A DNA stretch of 64,000 nucleotides from Zoogloeaceae bacterium. GTDB lineage: Bacteria > Pseudomonadota > Gammaproteobacteria > Burkholderiales > Rhodocyclaceae. Made by a program: the position numbers and the translations under genes. Position 1 is the stretch's first letter; each line of letters starts with the position of its first letter. Positions 17,804 through 26,981 of this stretch are shown here, in pieces. The notes under the pieces are model-generated. The model ran no database searches. It had not been told where the DNA came from and was given only the letters and a program-made list of their open reading frames with translations. The stretch lies in assembly GCA_024235675.1 (NCBI GenBank), contig JACKLZ010000001.1, positions 620,001 through 684,000 on the forward strand. The letters are read 5' to 3'.

Positions 17804-20800
17804 TCACGCGGGGGCGGCGTCCGCCATCCGCAATGCCTCTTCCATGTCGACTTCGACAATACGCGATACGCCCTGCTCCTGCATCGTCACCCCAACGAGC
17901 TGCTGGGCGATCTCCATCGTGATCTTGTTATGACTGATGAACAGGAACTGGGTCTGTGATGCCATTCGCTTGACCATCTCGCAGAAACGTCCAGTGTTGG
18001 TATCGTCCAATGGCGCGTCCACCTCGTCAAGCATGCAAAACGGTGCCGGATTGAGCTGGAACAGCGAAAACACCAGCGCAATGGCCGTCAAGGCCTTTTC
18101 ACCACCCGACAAAAGGTGGATTGATGCATTCTTTTTGCCCGGCGGCTGGGCCACGATCTGGATGCCCGCGTCGAGAATCTCGTCTCCGGTAAGCACCAGG
18201 CGCGCCTGGCCGCCTCCGAACAACTGCGGAAACAGTGCCGAAAACTGGGCACTGACCGTATCGTACGTGACCTGAAGCTGCTCGCGGGTTTCACGATCAA
18301 TGCGACGGATCGCGTCTTCGAGCGTGGCGATGGCTTCGGTCAGGTCGGCGTGCTGCGCGTCCAGATAGCCTTTGCGCTCGCTGGCGGTCTTCAACTCATC
18401 CAGCGCGGCGAGGTTGACCGCGCCGAGCGCCTCGATCTGTCGCGCCAGACTGGACACATCGCGTTGCAACGCATTTTCGCGCACATCGACCAGCAGGGGT
18501 GTCAGTTGTGCTTCATCGGCCTCAACTTCATCGAGGCGGCTTTGGTGTTGCGCCTCGGCCAGTTCGGCGGCCTGTCGGGCCAGACGCAGTTCGGCAACTT
18601 TCTCGCGCAAGGGCGCGGCGGCCTGCTCGACACGCAAGCGATCCTCTTCAAAGGTTTTGAGCTGGGCGGTGGCCTCGGCGAGCTGATCGCGCCGGGCGCT
18701 CAGCGCCGTTTCGCGCGACGTGCGCTGTTCGAGCGCTGCCTGCAAGGCTGCCTCGCCTGCCTGCGGATCGGTCGCGTCGTGTTCGGCAGCGCGCGCCATG
18801 CGCTCTTGGGCGATACGCGCCAATTGCTCGGCTGCCAGCGTGAGGTTGCGCGCAATGTCTTCAAGCTTGCCGCCGCACTCGCGCTGCGAAAACCCGGCTT
18901 CGCTCACGTCGCGCGCCAGACTCTGCAGCTGATTCTGCGCTTCGCGGTACGCCGCTTCCCGGTCGGCGCGCACCGTGTTGGCGTGCTCGACCCGCTCACG
19001 CAACACCTCGACCAACGCCTCGCAACGAGACAATTCGCTGCCGGCCGCGCTCAAATGTTCTTGCTCCACCGCCAGCGCACGCACGATTTCGCTCAGGTCG
19101 CCCGCAATACGCGCCTGCTGCTCTTCGGCCCGCTGACGAGCCTGGGTCTGCTTGAGCAGTGCCACCTGCGCCTGATGCACCGCACCTTGACGATCCTGCT
19201 GCTGTCGGCGCAATTGTGTCGCGCGCGCCTGCGTCAGCGCGAAGACACGGTCGGTCTCGGTCACGGCTGCCTGCGCGGTCTCATGCCCCGTCGCCAGCGT
19301 ATCGAGCAAGGCATCAAGTTCGTGGATTTCGCGTTCGCGTTCGATGACGCCATGGGTGCGTGCGTCGGCCACGTAGTGGATGAAGCAATCCCGTGTCAGG
19401 CACTGTCCGTCGGGCGCAACAAGCACCTGCCCGGGCGCCAGCGTGTCGCGTCGATCCGCCCAGGCGGCCAGATCATCCACCGCATACACACCCGCCAGCC
19501 AGTGCGCGAGGGTGCCGTGCAGCGAGGCGTCACAGCGCAGATGTTCGATCAGTGGCGTCGCGCCGGCCAGTGGCGCTGCAGCGTTGGGCGCAGATATTGC
19601 TGCACGCATGACCGCCAGCGTGGTCGGCGGCGGTTCGGCACGCCAGGCCGCCAGATCGGCCAGAGCCGACTCGGGCAGCGCAGCCAGGCGCTCTCGCAGC
19701 ACCGCCTCGACGGCGCTCTCCCAACCCGCAGCAACGTCCAGTTGCTGCCACAGCGCGGTCGCGCCTTCAAGACCACGGCGCCGCAGCCAGTCACCCAGCG
19801 CGCCCTGCTGCTTTACTTTGCGCTGGAGTTGGACAAGTGCCTCGTGTCGCGCCTGCGCAGTGGTGAGGCAGCGCTGAATCTCGCGCTCTTCATCGGTCGC
19901 GCGCTTGAGTGCTGCCTGTTGTGCCGGCATGGCCGCTTGCAATGTTTCGTTTTCTTCAAGGAGCTGGTGCAGGGCCTCTTCGGCCGCGGCCAGTTGCATT
20001 TCGCAGCGCTCGACCTCGGTCTCGGGGGGTGCAGCGATCTGCCCTTCTTCGGCCGTGAGCCGTGCCTGACGCACCTGCAGCGCATCGAGCGCGCGTCGGG
20101 CGCTGGCGCTGCGGGTTTCTTCAACACGAGCCTGCTGTTCGGTCTGCGCCAGTTCGCGGCGCGCGGCGGCGGCCGTGGCGTCAGCGGTGCGAAAATGCGA
20201 CTCGGCCTCGGGCACGCGATCGCCCGCCACCTCATGCCGCGCTTCGGCTTGCGCCAGACGCAGATCAGCCGCCTCGCGCAGTGCCTGCCAGCGCGCCTGT
20301 TCCTCGATCAGTTGCGTTTGGCGCGTCGCCCAGTGGGTATGCTCGCCATCGAGTTGTTCGAGCCGCGCCGCGAGCCGGCGACGATTGTCGGCCAGGTGCT
20401 GGCGCTCGCCTTCGAGCCGGCTGACTTCGGCCGAGGCATTGAAAAAGTCGTTTTGCGCGACCTGCACCGCCTCGTTCGCGCCCTGGTGCAACCCGCGTGC
20501 GGTCTCGATAGCCGCATTCAGCTCGCCCAGCCGGGTGCTGTCGGCCTCCATCTGACGGCTGGCGGCTTCGAGCGCCTGCACCACCCGTTCGCACTCTGCG
20601 CGCGCTTCGTTGCGTTTGAGTAGCCACAGCAATTGCTGCTTCTGGGCGTGATCGTGATGCATGCGGCGATAGCGCTCGGCGATCTCGGCCTGACCTTCGA
20701 GGCGGGTGATGCGATCGCCGAGTTCGAGGCAAATGTCATCGAGGCGCAGCAGGTTTTCACCCGCGTCCGACAGCCGACCTTCGGTTTCGCGACGGCGCTC

Positions 20801-21322
20801 GCGGTATTTGGTAACGCCCGCGGCCTCTTCCAGAAAACCGCGAACCTCTTCGGGGCGCGCCTCGATGATGCGCGAGATCATGCCCTGCTCGATGATGGCG
20901 TAGGCACGCGGGCCCAGACCGGTGCCGAGGAACAGATCGACCACGTCCTTGCGGCGCACCAGCATGTTATTGATGTAGTAGGAAGAGTCGCCACTGCGAT
21001 CGAGCACCCGCTTGACGGCGATCTCGGCGTATTGCGACCACTGCCCGGCGGCCTTGCCATCGGCGTTGTCGAACACCAGCTCAACGCTGGCGCGCGAGAC
21101 GGCCTTGCGGGTGGTCGAACCGTTGAAGATCACGTCCTGCATCGAGGCGCCCCGCAGGGCGGACGCGCGGGTCTCGCCGAGCACCCAGCGTACGGCGTCG
21201 ATGATGTTGGATTTGCCGCAACCATTGGGGCCGACCACGCCGACGAGCTGCCCAGGGGACAACACCGTGGTCGGATCGACAAAGGTTTTGAAGCCGGCAA
21301 GTTTGAGGCGGGACAGTCTCAC
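17804..21322 (-). CDS. smc: Chromosome segregation ATPase SMC
   Basis: Condensin-type SMC protein that extrudes DNA loops and helps segregate origins. The ATPase head starts with RLKLAGFKTFVDPT. The Walker A GPNGCGKS is at residues 31-38, and the C-terminal head has the LSGGEKALTAIALVF signature and Walker B FCMLDEVDAPLDD. Long alanine/glutamine/glutamate-rich coiled coils flank a hinge near residues 510-650. The start is the GTG at 21322 (1172 residues) because upstream codons show no homology. The ScpA/ScpB partners are not in the window. Confidence 0.97.
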   Translation of the reverse strand: MRLSRLKLAGFKTFVDPTTVLSPGQLVGVVGPNGCGKSNIIDAVRWVLGETRASALRGASMQDVIFNGSTTRKAVSRASVELVFDNADGKAAGQWSQYAEIAVKRVLDRSGDSSYYINNMLVRRKDVVDLFLGTGLGPRAYAIIEQGMISRIIEARPEEVRGFLEEAAGVTKYRERRRETEGRLSDAGENLLRLDDICLELGDRITRLEGQAEIAERYRRMHHDHAQKQQLLWLLKRNEARAECERVVQALEAASRQMEADSTRLGELNAAIETARGLHQGANEAVQVAQNDFFNASAEVSRLEGERQHLADNRRRLAARLEQLDGEHTHWATRQTQLIEEQARWQALREAADLRLAQAEARHEVAGDRVPEAESHFRTADATAAAARRELAQTEQQARVEETRSASARRALDALQVRQARLTAEEGQIAAPPETEVERCEMQLAAAEEALHQLLEENETLQAAMPAQQAALKRATDEEREIQRCLTTAQARHEALVQLQRKVKQQGALGDWLRRRGLEGATALWQQLDVAAGWESAVEAVLRERLAALPESALADLAAWRAEPPPTTLAVMRAAISAPNAAAPLAGATPLIEHLRCDASLHGTLAHWLAGVYAVDDLAAWADRRDTLAPGQVLVAPDGQCLTRDCFIHYVADARTHGVIEREREIHELDALLDTLATGHETAQAAVTETDRVFALTQARATQLRRQQQDRQGAVHQAQVALLKQTQARQRAEEQQARIAGDLSEIVRALAVEQEHLSAAGSELSRCEALVEVLRERVEHANTVRADREAAYREAQNQLQSLARDVSEAGFSQRECGGKLEDIARNLTLAAEQLARIAQERMARAAEHDATDPQAGEAALQAALEQRTSRETALSARRDQLAEATAQLKTFEEDRLRVEQAAAPLREKVAELRLARQAAELAEAQHQSRLDEVEADEAQLTPLLVDVRENALQRDVSSLARQIEALGAVNLAALDELKTASERKGYLDAQHADLTEAIATLEDAIRRIDRETREQLQVTYDTVSAQFSALFPQLFGGGQARLVLTGDEILDAGIQIVAQPPGKKNASIHLLSGGEKALTAIALVFSLFQLNPAPFCMLDEVDAPLDDTNTGRFCEMVKRMASQTQFLFISHNKITMEIAQQLVGVTMQEQGVSRIVEVDMEEALRMADAAPA

Positions 21323-21480
21323 GGCGGTTCGATCTGGCGGACAATGCGCGGCCGGTTGAGCGCAAGTGCGCGGCGCGGTAGATAAGCGGGCTATGATAGC
21401 ATCTTCGCCGACTTTAACTGCCCGGCAAGCGTGCCTTTGATGACATTTGGTAACGCTTTCGCCGCCCAATCGAGCCCGCC

Positions 21481-22677
21481 GTGAATCCCGACCTCGACCG
21501 ACTCCAGCCCTACCCGTTTGAAAAACTTCGCACGCTCTTCGCCGGGCTGCCGACCGACTCGCCGCACAGCGCCATCCGCCTGTCGATCGGTGAGCCGCAA
21601 CACGACACGCCCAAGCTCGTGACCGACGCGCTCGCGGCCAATTTGAATGGCCTGGCCAACTACCCCCTCACCACCGGCACCCTCGCCTTGCGCCAGAACA
21701 TCGCCAACTGGCTGATGCGCCGCTATGGCCTTGCCGGGGTTTCGGCTGAAACTCAGGTGCTGCCGGTCAACGGCTCGCGCGAGGCCTTGTTTGCCTTCGC
21801 TCAATGCGTGGTCGATCGCACCCGGCCAAATGCGCGGGTGATGTGTCCGAACCCGTTCTACCAGATCTACGAAGGCGCCGCCCTGCTCGCCGGCGCGCAG
21901 CCGCTGTTCATCAACACCGTGGCGTCCTCCGATTTCAGCTTCGACATCAGCGGCATCGATGCCGACACTTGGCGCACGGTGCAACTGGTGTATGTGTGCT
22001 CGCCCGGCAACCCCACCGGCCATGTGATGTCGCTGGATGAATGGCGGACCTTGTTTGCGCTGTCTGATGAACACGGCTTCGTCATCGCTGCCGACGAGTG
22101 TTATTCGGAGATCTATTTCGACGAAGCCTCGCCGCCGCTGGGCGCGCTGGAAGCTGCGTGGCAACTCGGCCGCACCGACTTCCGCAACGTCGTGGTGTTC
22201 TCCAGCCTGTCGAAGCGCTCCAACGTGCCGGGCCTGCGCTCCGGCTTCGTGGCCGGCGATGCCGCGGTGCTCAAGCAGTTTCTGCGTTACCGCACCTACC
22301 ACGGTTGCGCCATGAGTCCGTCGGTGCAGGAGGCCTCGATCGCCGCCTGGAACGACGAAGCCCACGTGGTCGAAAACCGTCGCCTGTACCGCGAAAAGTT
22401 CGACCACATCACCCCCATGCTTGCCCCGTGGCTGGGTGTGCAGAAGCCCGACGCCGGTTTCTATCTGTGGGCACGCACACCGGGCTCGGACACCGACTTC
22501 GCCCGCGGCCTGCAGGCTGAATATAATGTGACCGTTCTGCCGGGCAGCTACCTGGCCCGCGAAGCCAATGGGCTCAACCCCGGCGCCGGCTATGTGCGTA
22601 TCGCGCTGGTCGCCGCACCCGACGAGTGCCTGGAGGCGGCCGAGCGCATCGTTGCCTTCTGCCGCGCCGGCCAGTAA
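21481..22677 (+). CDS. dapC: Succinyldiaminopimelate transaminase
   Basis: PLP-dependent fold-type I aminotransferase converting N-succinyl-2-amino-6-ketopimelate to N-succinyl-LL-diaminopimelate in the lysine and meso-DAP pathway. The 398 residues start with a GTG (NPDLDRLQPYPFEKL). Motifs include the cofactor region VNGSREALFAFAQ, VCSPGNPTGHVM, AADECYSEIYF and the PLP lysine in SSLSKRSNVPGLRSGF. It diverges from smc and is followed by dapD. The N-terminal ribosome binding site is weak. Confidence 0.93.
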   Translation: MNPDLDRLQPYPFEKLRTLFAGLPTDSPHSAIRLSIGEPQHDTPKLVTDALAANLNGLANYPLTTGTLALRQNIANWLMRRYGLAGVSAETQVLPVNGSREALFAFAQCVVDRTRPNARVMCPNPFYQIYEGAALLAGAQPLFINTVASSDFSFDISGIDADTWRTVQLVYVCSPGNPTGHVMSLDEWRTLFALSDEHGFVIAADECYSEIYFDEASPPLGALEAAWQLGRTDFRNVVVFSSLSKRSNVPGLRSGFVAGDAAVLKQFLRYRTYHGCAMSPSVQEASIAAWNDEAHVVENRRLYREKFDHITPMLAPWLGVQKPDAGFYLWARTPGSDTDFARGLQAEYNVTVLPGSYLAREANGLNPGAGYVRIALVAAPDECLEAAERIVAFCRAGQ

Positions 22678-22716
22678 GTACTCATCTTCAAATCATCGAC
22701 AAAGGGACACCCCCCC

Positions 22717-23538
22717 ATGCAACAACTCCAACAGATCATCGACACCGCTTTTGACAACCGCGCCAGCCTGTCGCCCACCAGCGCGCCGGCCGAGATCCGC
22801 GAAGCGGTCGAAGAAGTCATCGCCGGCCTGGACACCGGTAGCCTGCGCGTGGCGCAGAAAGTCGATGGCCAATGGGTGGTCAATCAGTGGATCAAGAAGG
22901 CCGTGCTGATCTCCTTCCGCCTGCGCGACAACGCGATCATGCCCGGCGGCTCCACCAACTACTTCGACAAGGTCGCTACCAAATTTGGCGACTACACCCC
23001 CGAGCAGTTTCAGCAAGGTGGTTTCCGCGTGGTACCGCCGGCCACCGCACGCAAGGGCAGCTTCATCGGCAAGAACGTGGTGCTGATGCCCTCCTATGTG
23101 AACATCGGCGCCTATGTCGATGAAGGCACCATGGTCGACACCTGGGCCACCGTCGGCTCCTGCGCCCAGATCGGCAAGAACGTGCACCTGTCCGGCGGCG
23201 TTGGCATCGGCGGCGTGCTCGAGCCGGTGCAGGCCGGGCCGGTCATCATTGAGGACAATGTCTTTGTCGGCGCCCGTTCAGAAGTCGTCGAAGGTGTCGT
23301 TATCGAAGAGAATGCTGTGCTCTCGATGGGCGTGTACCTGGGTCAAAGCACCAAGATTTACGACCGTGAAACCGGCTCGGTGACCTATGGTCGTATTCCT
23401 TCCGGCGCCGTGGTGGTGCCGGGCAGCCTGCCCTCTGCCGACGGAAAGTACAGCCTGTACTGCGCCGTGATCGTCAAGCGGGTCGATGCGCAAACACGCG
23501 CCAAGACCGGCATCAACGAGCTGCTGCGCGGCGCTTGA
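22717..23538 (+). CDS. dapD: 2,3,4,5-tetrahydropyridine-2,6-dicarboxylate N-succinyltransferase
   Basis: Left-handed beta-helix (hexapeptide repeat) transferase that succinylates tetrahydrodipicolinate using succinyl-CoA, the step before dapC. The 273 residues are normal. The diagnostic run is the repeat region around VLMPSYVNIGAYVDEG and MVDTWATVGSCAQIGKNVHL, followed by GGVGIGGVLEP and DNVFVGARSEVVEG. An AAAGGGA ribosome binding site precedes the ATG. It is co-directional with dapC, pilU and dapE. Confidence 0.98.
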   Translation: MQQLQQIIDTAFDNRASLSPTSAPAEIREAVEEVIAGLDTGSLRVAQKVDGQWVVNQWIKKAVLISFRLRDNAIMPGGSTNYFDKVATKFGDYTPEQFQQGGFRVVPPATARKGSFIGKNVVLMPSYVNIGAYVDEGTMVDTWATVGSCAQIGKNVHLSGGVGIGGVLEPVQAGPVIIEDNVFVGARSEVVEGVVIEENAVLSMGVYLGQSTKIYDRETGSVTYGRIPSGAVVVPGSLPSADGKYSLYCAVIVKRVDAQTRAKTGINELLRGA

Positions 23539-23605
23539 TCCACACCGCCGGGGCGGGCTGCTGCCTGCCCCGAACGACTGCCCAAACCGCCAGGAAGTGC
23601 ATTCG

Positions 23606-24787
23606 ATGATCCTCGACAAGCTGTTCACCCTGATGGCCGAGAAGAACGCTTCGGACATCTTCATCACCGCCGGCGTCCCCATCCACATCAAGATTGAAGG
23701 CGAAACACTGCCCATCAATCAGCAGATGATGGAACCGACGATGATCCGGCGCATGGCCGACGAGATCATGGCGCCTGAGCAGGCGGCGCGCTTCGACAAA
23801 GACAAGGAGATGAACCTCTCCTTCGGCCGGCGTGATGTGGGCAACTTCCGGGTGAACCTCTTCTGGCAGCGCAACAGCGTGGCCATCGTGGTGCGTTTCA
23901 TCCGTGGCGACATCCCCACGCTCGACTCGCTCAAGCTGCCCGAAAAGCTCGCCGACATCATCATGGAAAAGCGCGGACTGGTGCTGGTGGTGGGCGCCAC
24001 CGGCTCGGGCAAGTCGACCACCATGGCCTCGATGATCGACCACCGGAACCGCAACCGGACGGGTCATATCCTGACCATCGAAGACCCGATCGAATACCTC
24101 TTCAAACACCGCAAGTCGATCATCAACCAGCGCGAAATCGGCATCGACACCCACAACTGGAATGAAGCCCTGCGCAACGCCATGCGCCAGGCGCCCGACT
24201 GCATCCTGATCGGTGAAATCCGTGACAAGGAAACCATGCAAGCCGCGCTCGCCTATGCGCAGACCGGTCACCTCTGTCTGGCCACCCTGCATGCCAACAA
24301 CGCCTATCACGCGTTGAACCGCATCGTGAACTTCTTCCCGCTGGAAAACCGCCCGCTGCTCTACCTCGACCTCGCGGTCGCGCTCAAGTGCATCATTTCC
24401 CAGCGACTGGTGCGCCGCCCCGACGGCCTGCGCCTGCCCTCGGTCGAACTCCTGCTGAACACGCGTCACGTGGCCGAACTGATCGAGCGTGGTGAGATCA
24501 GCAGTATCAAGGAAGCCATGGAACAAACGCTCGCGCCGGGATCGCAAACCTTCGAGCAAGACCTGTTCCGCCTCTATCGCGAGAAGATCATCACGCTCGA
24601 CGAAGCCCTGGCGCATGCCGACTCGCCCACCAATCTGTCCTGGCTGATCAACAACTCGCAGATCACCACCGAGACCAACGAGCAAGCCCCGCAAAAGCGG
24701 CAGCACGGCGGCATCATTGATTTTGAAAGCACTCAACCGGACGGCGCCTCGTTCAGCGAATTCACCTTGAACCTCGAAGATCGCTGA
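23606..24787 (+). CDS. pilU: Type IV pilus retraction ATPase, PilU type
   Basis: Hexameric secretion-superfamily ATPase that helps depolymerise type IV pili for twitching. Start at MILDKLFTLMAEKNASD with a CAGGAAG ribosome binding site; 393 residues. Walker A GATGSGKST is at residues 130-138. The Asp box ILTIEDPIEYLF, Walker B CILIGEIRD and His box CLATLHANNAYHAL are all present. The extended C-terminus beyond about residue 345 and the absence of a C-terminal AIRNLIRE-like motif fit PilU rather than PilT. No pilT is adjacent. The gene sits between dapD and dapE, unrelated in pathway. Confidence 0.88.
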   Translation: MILDKLFTLMAEKNASDIFITAGVPIHIKIEGETLPINQQMMEPTMIRRMADEIMAPEQAARFDKDKEMNLSFGRRDVGNFRVNLFWQRNSVAIVVRFIRGDIPTLDSLKLPEKLADIIMEKRGLVLVVGATGSGKSTTMASMIDHRNRNRTGHILTIEDPIEYLFKHRKSIINQREIGIDTHNWNEALRNAMRQAPDCILIGEIRDKETMQAALAYAQTGHLCLATLHANNAYHALNRIVNFFPLENRPLLYLDLAVALKCIISQRLVRRPDGLRLPSVELLLNTRHVAELIERGEISSIKEAMEQTLAPGSQTFEQDLFRLYREKIITLDEALAHADSPTNLSWLINNSQITTETNEQAPQKRQHGGIIDFESTQPDGASFSEFTLNLEDR

Positions 24788-24817
24788 GCGCCCGCACCGT
24801 CACCCCATCCGGACTTC

Positions 24818-25969
24818 ATGACACGACCTGACTCCCCCACCCTCGTGCTGACGCGCGAGCTGATCGGCCGCCGCTCGGTCACGCCCGAAGACGCCGGCTG
24901 CCTCGATCTCATCGCCTCGCGACTCACACCCCTGGGTTTCACGCTTGAGCGCATCGACCGCAACGGTGTGTGCAATCTATGGGCCCATCGCGGCAGCAGC
25001 GGCCCGGTGCTGTGTTTTGCCGGCCACACCGACGTCGTGCCGACCGGCCCGGTCGAGCGCTGGGCGTCCGATCCGTTCATCCCGACCGAGCGCGACGGCT
25101 ACCTCTACGGCCGCGGCGCGGCCGACATGAAAGCCTCGCTGGCCGCCTTCGTGACCGCCATTGAAAGCTTCGTCGCGGCGCACCCCGACCACCCCGGCCG
25201 CATTGCCCTGTTGCTCACCTCCGACGAAGAAGGCGACGCCACCGACGGCACCATTGCCGTCGTTCAAGCCATGCAGGCACGTGGCGAGCGCATCGACTAC
25301 TGCATCGTCGGCGAGCCGACCTCGGTCGAGCGCCTCGGCGACATGGTCAAGAACGGCCGCCGCGGCAGCCTGTCCGGCAAGCTGGTGGTCAAGGGCATCC
25401 AGGGCCACATCGCCTACCCGCATCTGGCGCGCAACCCGATCCACCAGGCCGTACCGGCGCTGACCGAACTGGCCACGACCGAATGGGACGCCGGCAACGA
25501 GTATTTTCCGCCCACCAGCTGGCAGATCTCCAATATCGCCGGCGGCACCGGGGCGAGCAACGTCATCCCGGGCAGTATGGAAGTACGCTTCAATTTCCGC
25601 TTTTCGTCGGCCTCCACCGATGTGGGCCTCAAGCAGCGCGTGCAAGACATTCTCGACAAGCACGGGCTTGAATACAGCCTCGACTGGAACCTCTCCGGCC
25701 AGACCTACCTCACCCCACGCGGCACCCTGGTGGACGCGGTCACCCGCGCCATCCAGACCGAATGCGGCATCACGGCCGAGATCTCCACCACCGGCGGCAC
25801 CTCGGACGGACGCTTCATCGCCCGCATCTGCGATCAGGTGATCGAGTTCGGCCCGGTCAACGCCACCATTCACAAGATCGACGAATGCATCGCCCTCGAT
25901 GCCATCGATCCGCTCTCTGCGGTCTATGCCCGCTGCCTTGAAAACCTGCTACTGACACCGACCCGATGA
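24818..25969 (+). CDS. dapE: Succinyl-diaminopimelate desuccinylase
   Basis: Di-zinc M20-family hydrolase releasing succinate to give LL-diaminopimelate. Visible metal-site motifs are LCFAGHTDVVPTG, YGRGAADMKASLAAF, LLTSDEEGDATDGT and the C-terminal TTGGTSDGRF and VNATIHKIDE. The 383 residues are normal. It completes the succinylase branch (dapD-dapC-dapE) in this cluster. Its stop overlaps the prmB start (ATGA). Confidence 0.98.
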   Translation: MTRPDSPTLVLTRELIGRRSVTPEDAGCLDLIASRLTPLGFTLERIDRNGVCNLWAHRGSSGPVLCFAGHTDVVPTGPVERWASDPFIPTERDGYLYGRGAADMKASLAAFVTAIESFVAAHPDHPGRIALLLTSDEEGDATDGTIAVVQAMQARGERIDYCIVGEPTSVERLGDMVKNGRRGSLSGKLVVKGIQGHIAYPHLARNPIHQAVPALTELATTEWDAGNEYFPPTSWQISNIAGGTGASNVIPGSMEVRFNFRFSSASTDVGLKQRVQDILDKHGLEYSLDWNLSGQTYLTPRGTLVDAVTRAIQTECGITAEISTTGGTSDGRFIARICDQVIEFGPVNATIHKIDECIALDAIDPLSAVYARCLENLLLTPTR

Positions 25970-26904
25970 GCCACACCCACGAAGATCACGATCACGACCA
26001 CGAAGACCACGACCACAGCGGCCCCCTGGTCGAACTGGTCACCCTGCGCGACTGGCTGCGTTACGCCGTCACCCGCTTCAACCGGGCGCAACTGTTTTTC
26101 GGCCACGGTACCGACAACGCCTGGGACGAAGCGGTCTACCTGATGCTGCACACCCTCGCCTTGCCGCTCGACCGGCTGGAGCCCTTCATGGATGCGTGCA
26201 TCCCGATCGAGGAGCGCGTGACGCTGCTGGAGGTCATCGAGCGTCGCGTCGAGTCGCGCATGCCCGCCGCTTATCTCACCGGTGAAGCCTGGCTGGCCGG
26301 CTATCGCTTCCGCGTCGATCCGCGCGTCATCGTGCCGCGCTCCTACTTTGCCGCCCTGCTCGCCGACGGTCTGTCACCCTGGATCGACGACCCCGAGGCG
26401 CTCACCCGTGTCGCCGACGTATGCACCGGCTCCGCTTGCCTGGCCATCATGATGGCGAACACCTTCCCGAATGCCGAGGTGGACGCGGTCGACCTGTCCG
26501 CCGACGCCCTGGCCGTGGCCGCCGATAACGTGGCCGACTATGCCCTGGAAGCCCAAGTCCACCTCCACCAAGGCGATGCGCTCACCCCGCTCGCCGGACA
26601 GCGCTACGACCTGATCCTCAGCAATCCGCCCTATGTCACCGCCGAGGCGATGGCCGCCTTGCCGGCCGAGTACCGCCACGAACCCGAAATGGCGCTGGCG
26701 GCCGGCGACGATGGCCTCGATGTGGTGCGCTCGCTGATCGCTCAGGCGCGCGCACACCTCAATCCCGGCGGCCTGCTGATGGTCGAGGTCGGCCACAACC
26801 GTCATCTGGTCGAAGCTGCGTTTCCCGATCTTCCGCTGACCTGGCTGTCTGACGACCACGCCGAAGACATGATCTTCATGCTGCGCGAGGACGAACTGCC
26901 GTGA
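25966..26904 (+). CDS. prmB: 50S ribosomal protein L3 N5-glutamine methyltransferase PrmB, with His-rich N-terminus
   Basis: SAM-dependent methyltransferase of the HemK/PrmB group that methylates a glutamine of ribosomal protein L3. The SAM-binding region VADVCTGSACLAIMMA and the catalytic NPPY motif (near residue 219, in ILSNPPYVTAEAM) are clear. The N-terminal domain pattern (ERVTLLEVIERRVESRMPAAYLTG) matches PrmB rather than PrmC. Residues 3-17 hold seven His alternating with Asp/Glu (HTHEDHDHDHEDHDH), which is not part of the enzyme core. The ATGA overlap with dapE and the absence of a nearer in-frame start before the conserved region support translation of this extension. Confidence 0.92.
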   Translation: MSHTHEDHDHDHEDHDHSGPLVELVTLRDWLRYAVTRFNRAQLFFGHGTDNAWDEAVYLMLHTLALPLDRLEPFMDACIPIEERVTLLEVIERRVESRMPAAYLTGEAWLAGYRFRVDPRVIVPRSYFAALLADGLSPWIDDPEALTRVADVCTGSACLAIMMANTFPNAEVDAVDLSADALAVAADNVADYALEAQVHLHQGDALTPLAGQRYDLILSNPPYVTAEAMAALPAEYRHEPEMALAAGDDGLDVVRSLIAQARAHLNPGGLLMVEVGHNRHLVEAAFPDLPLTWLSDDHAEDMIFMLREDELP

Positions 26905-26981
26905 TCTGCCGGGGTCCCCTGCCCCCTGTCACACCGGCCTGACATGGCGACCAGACGCAGCTTTGCCAGGGTGTCGCGCCC

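Noticed and set aside
18350..20623. A 757-codon plus-strand frame antisense to smc
   Set aside because: Low-complexity Arg/Leu/Gln-rich shadow of the SMC coiled coil. No ribosome binding site, no homology.
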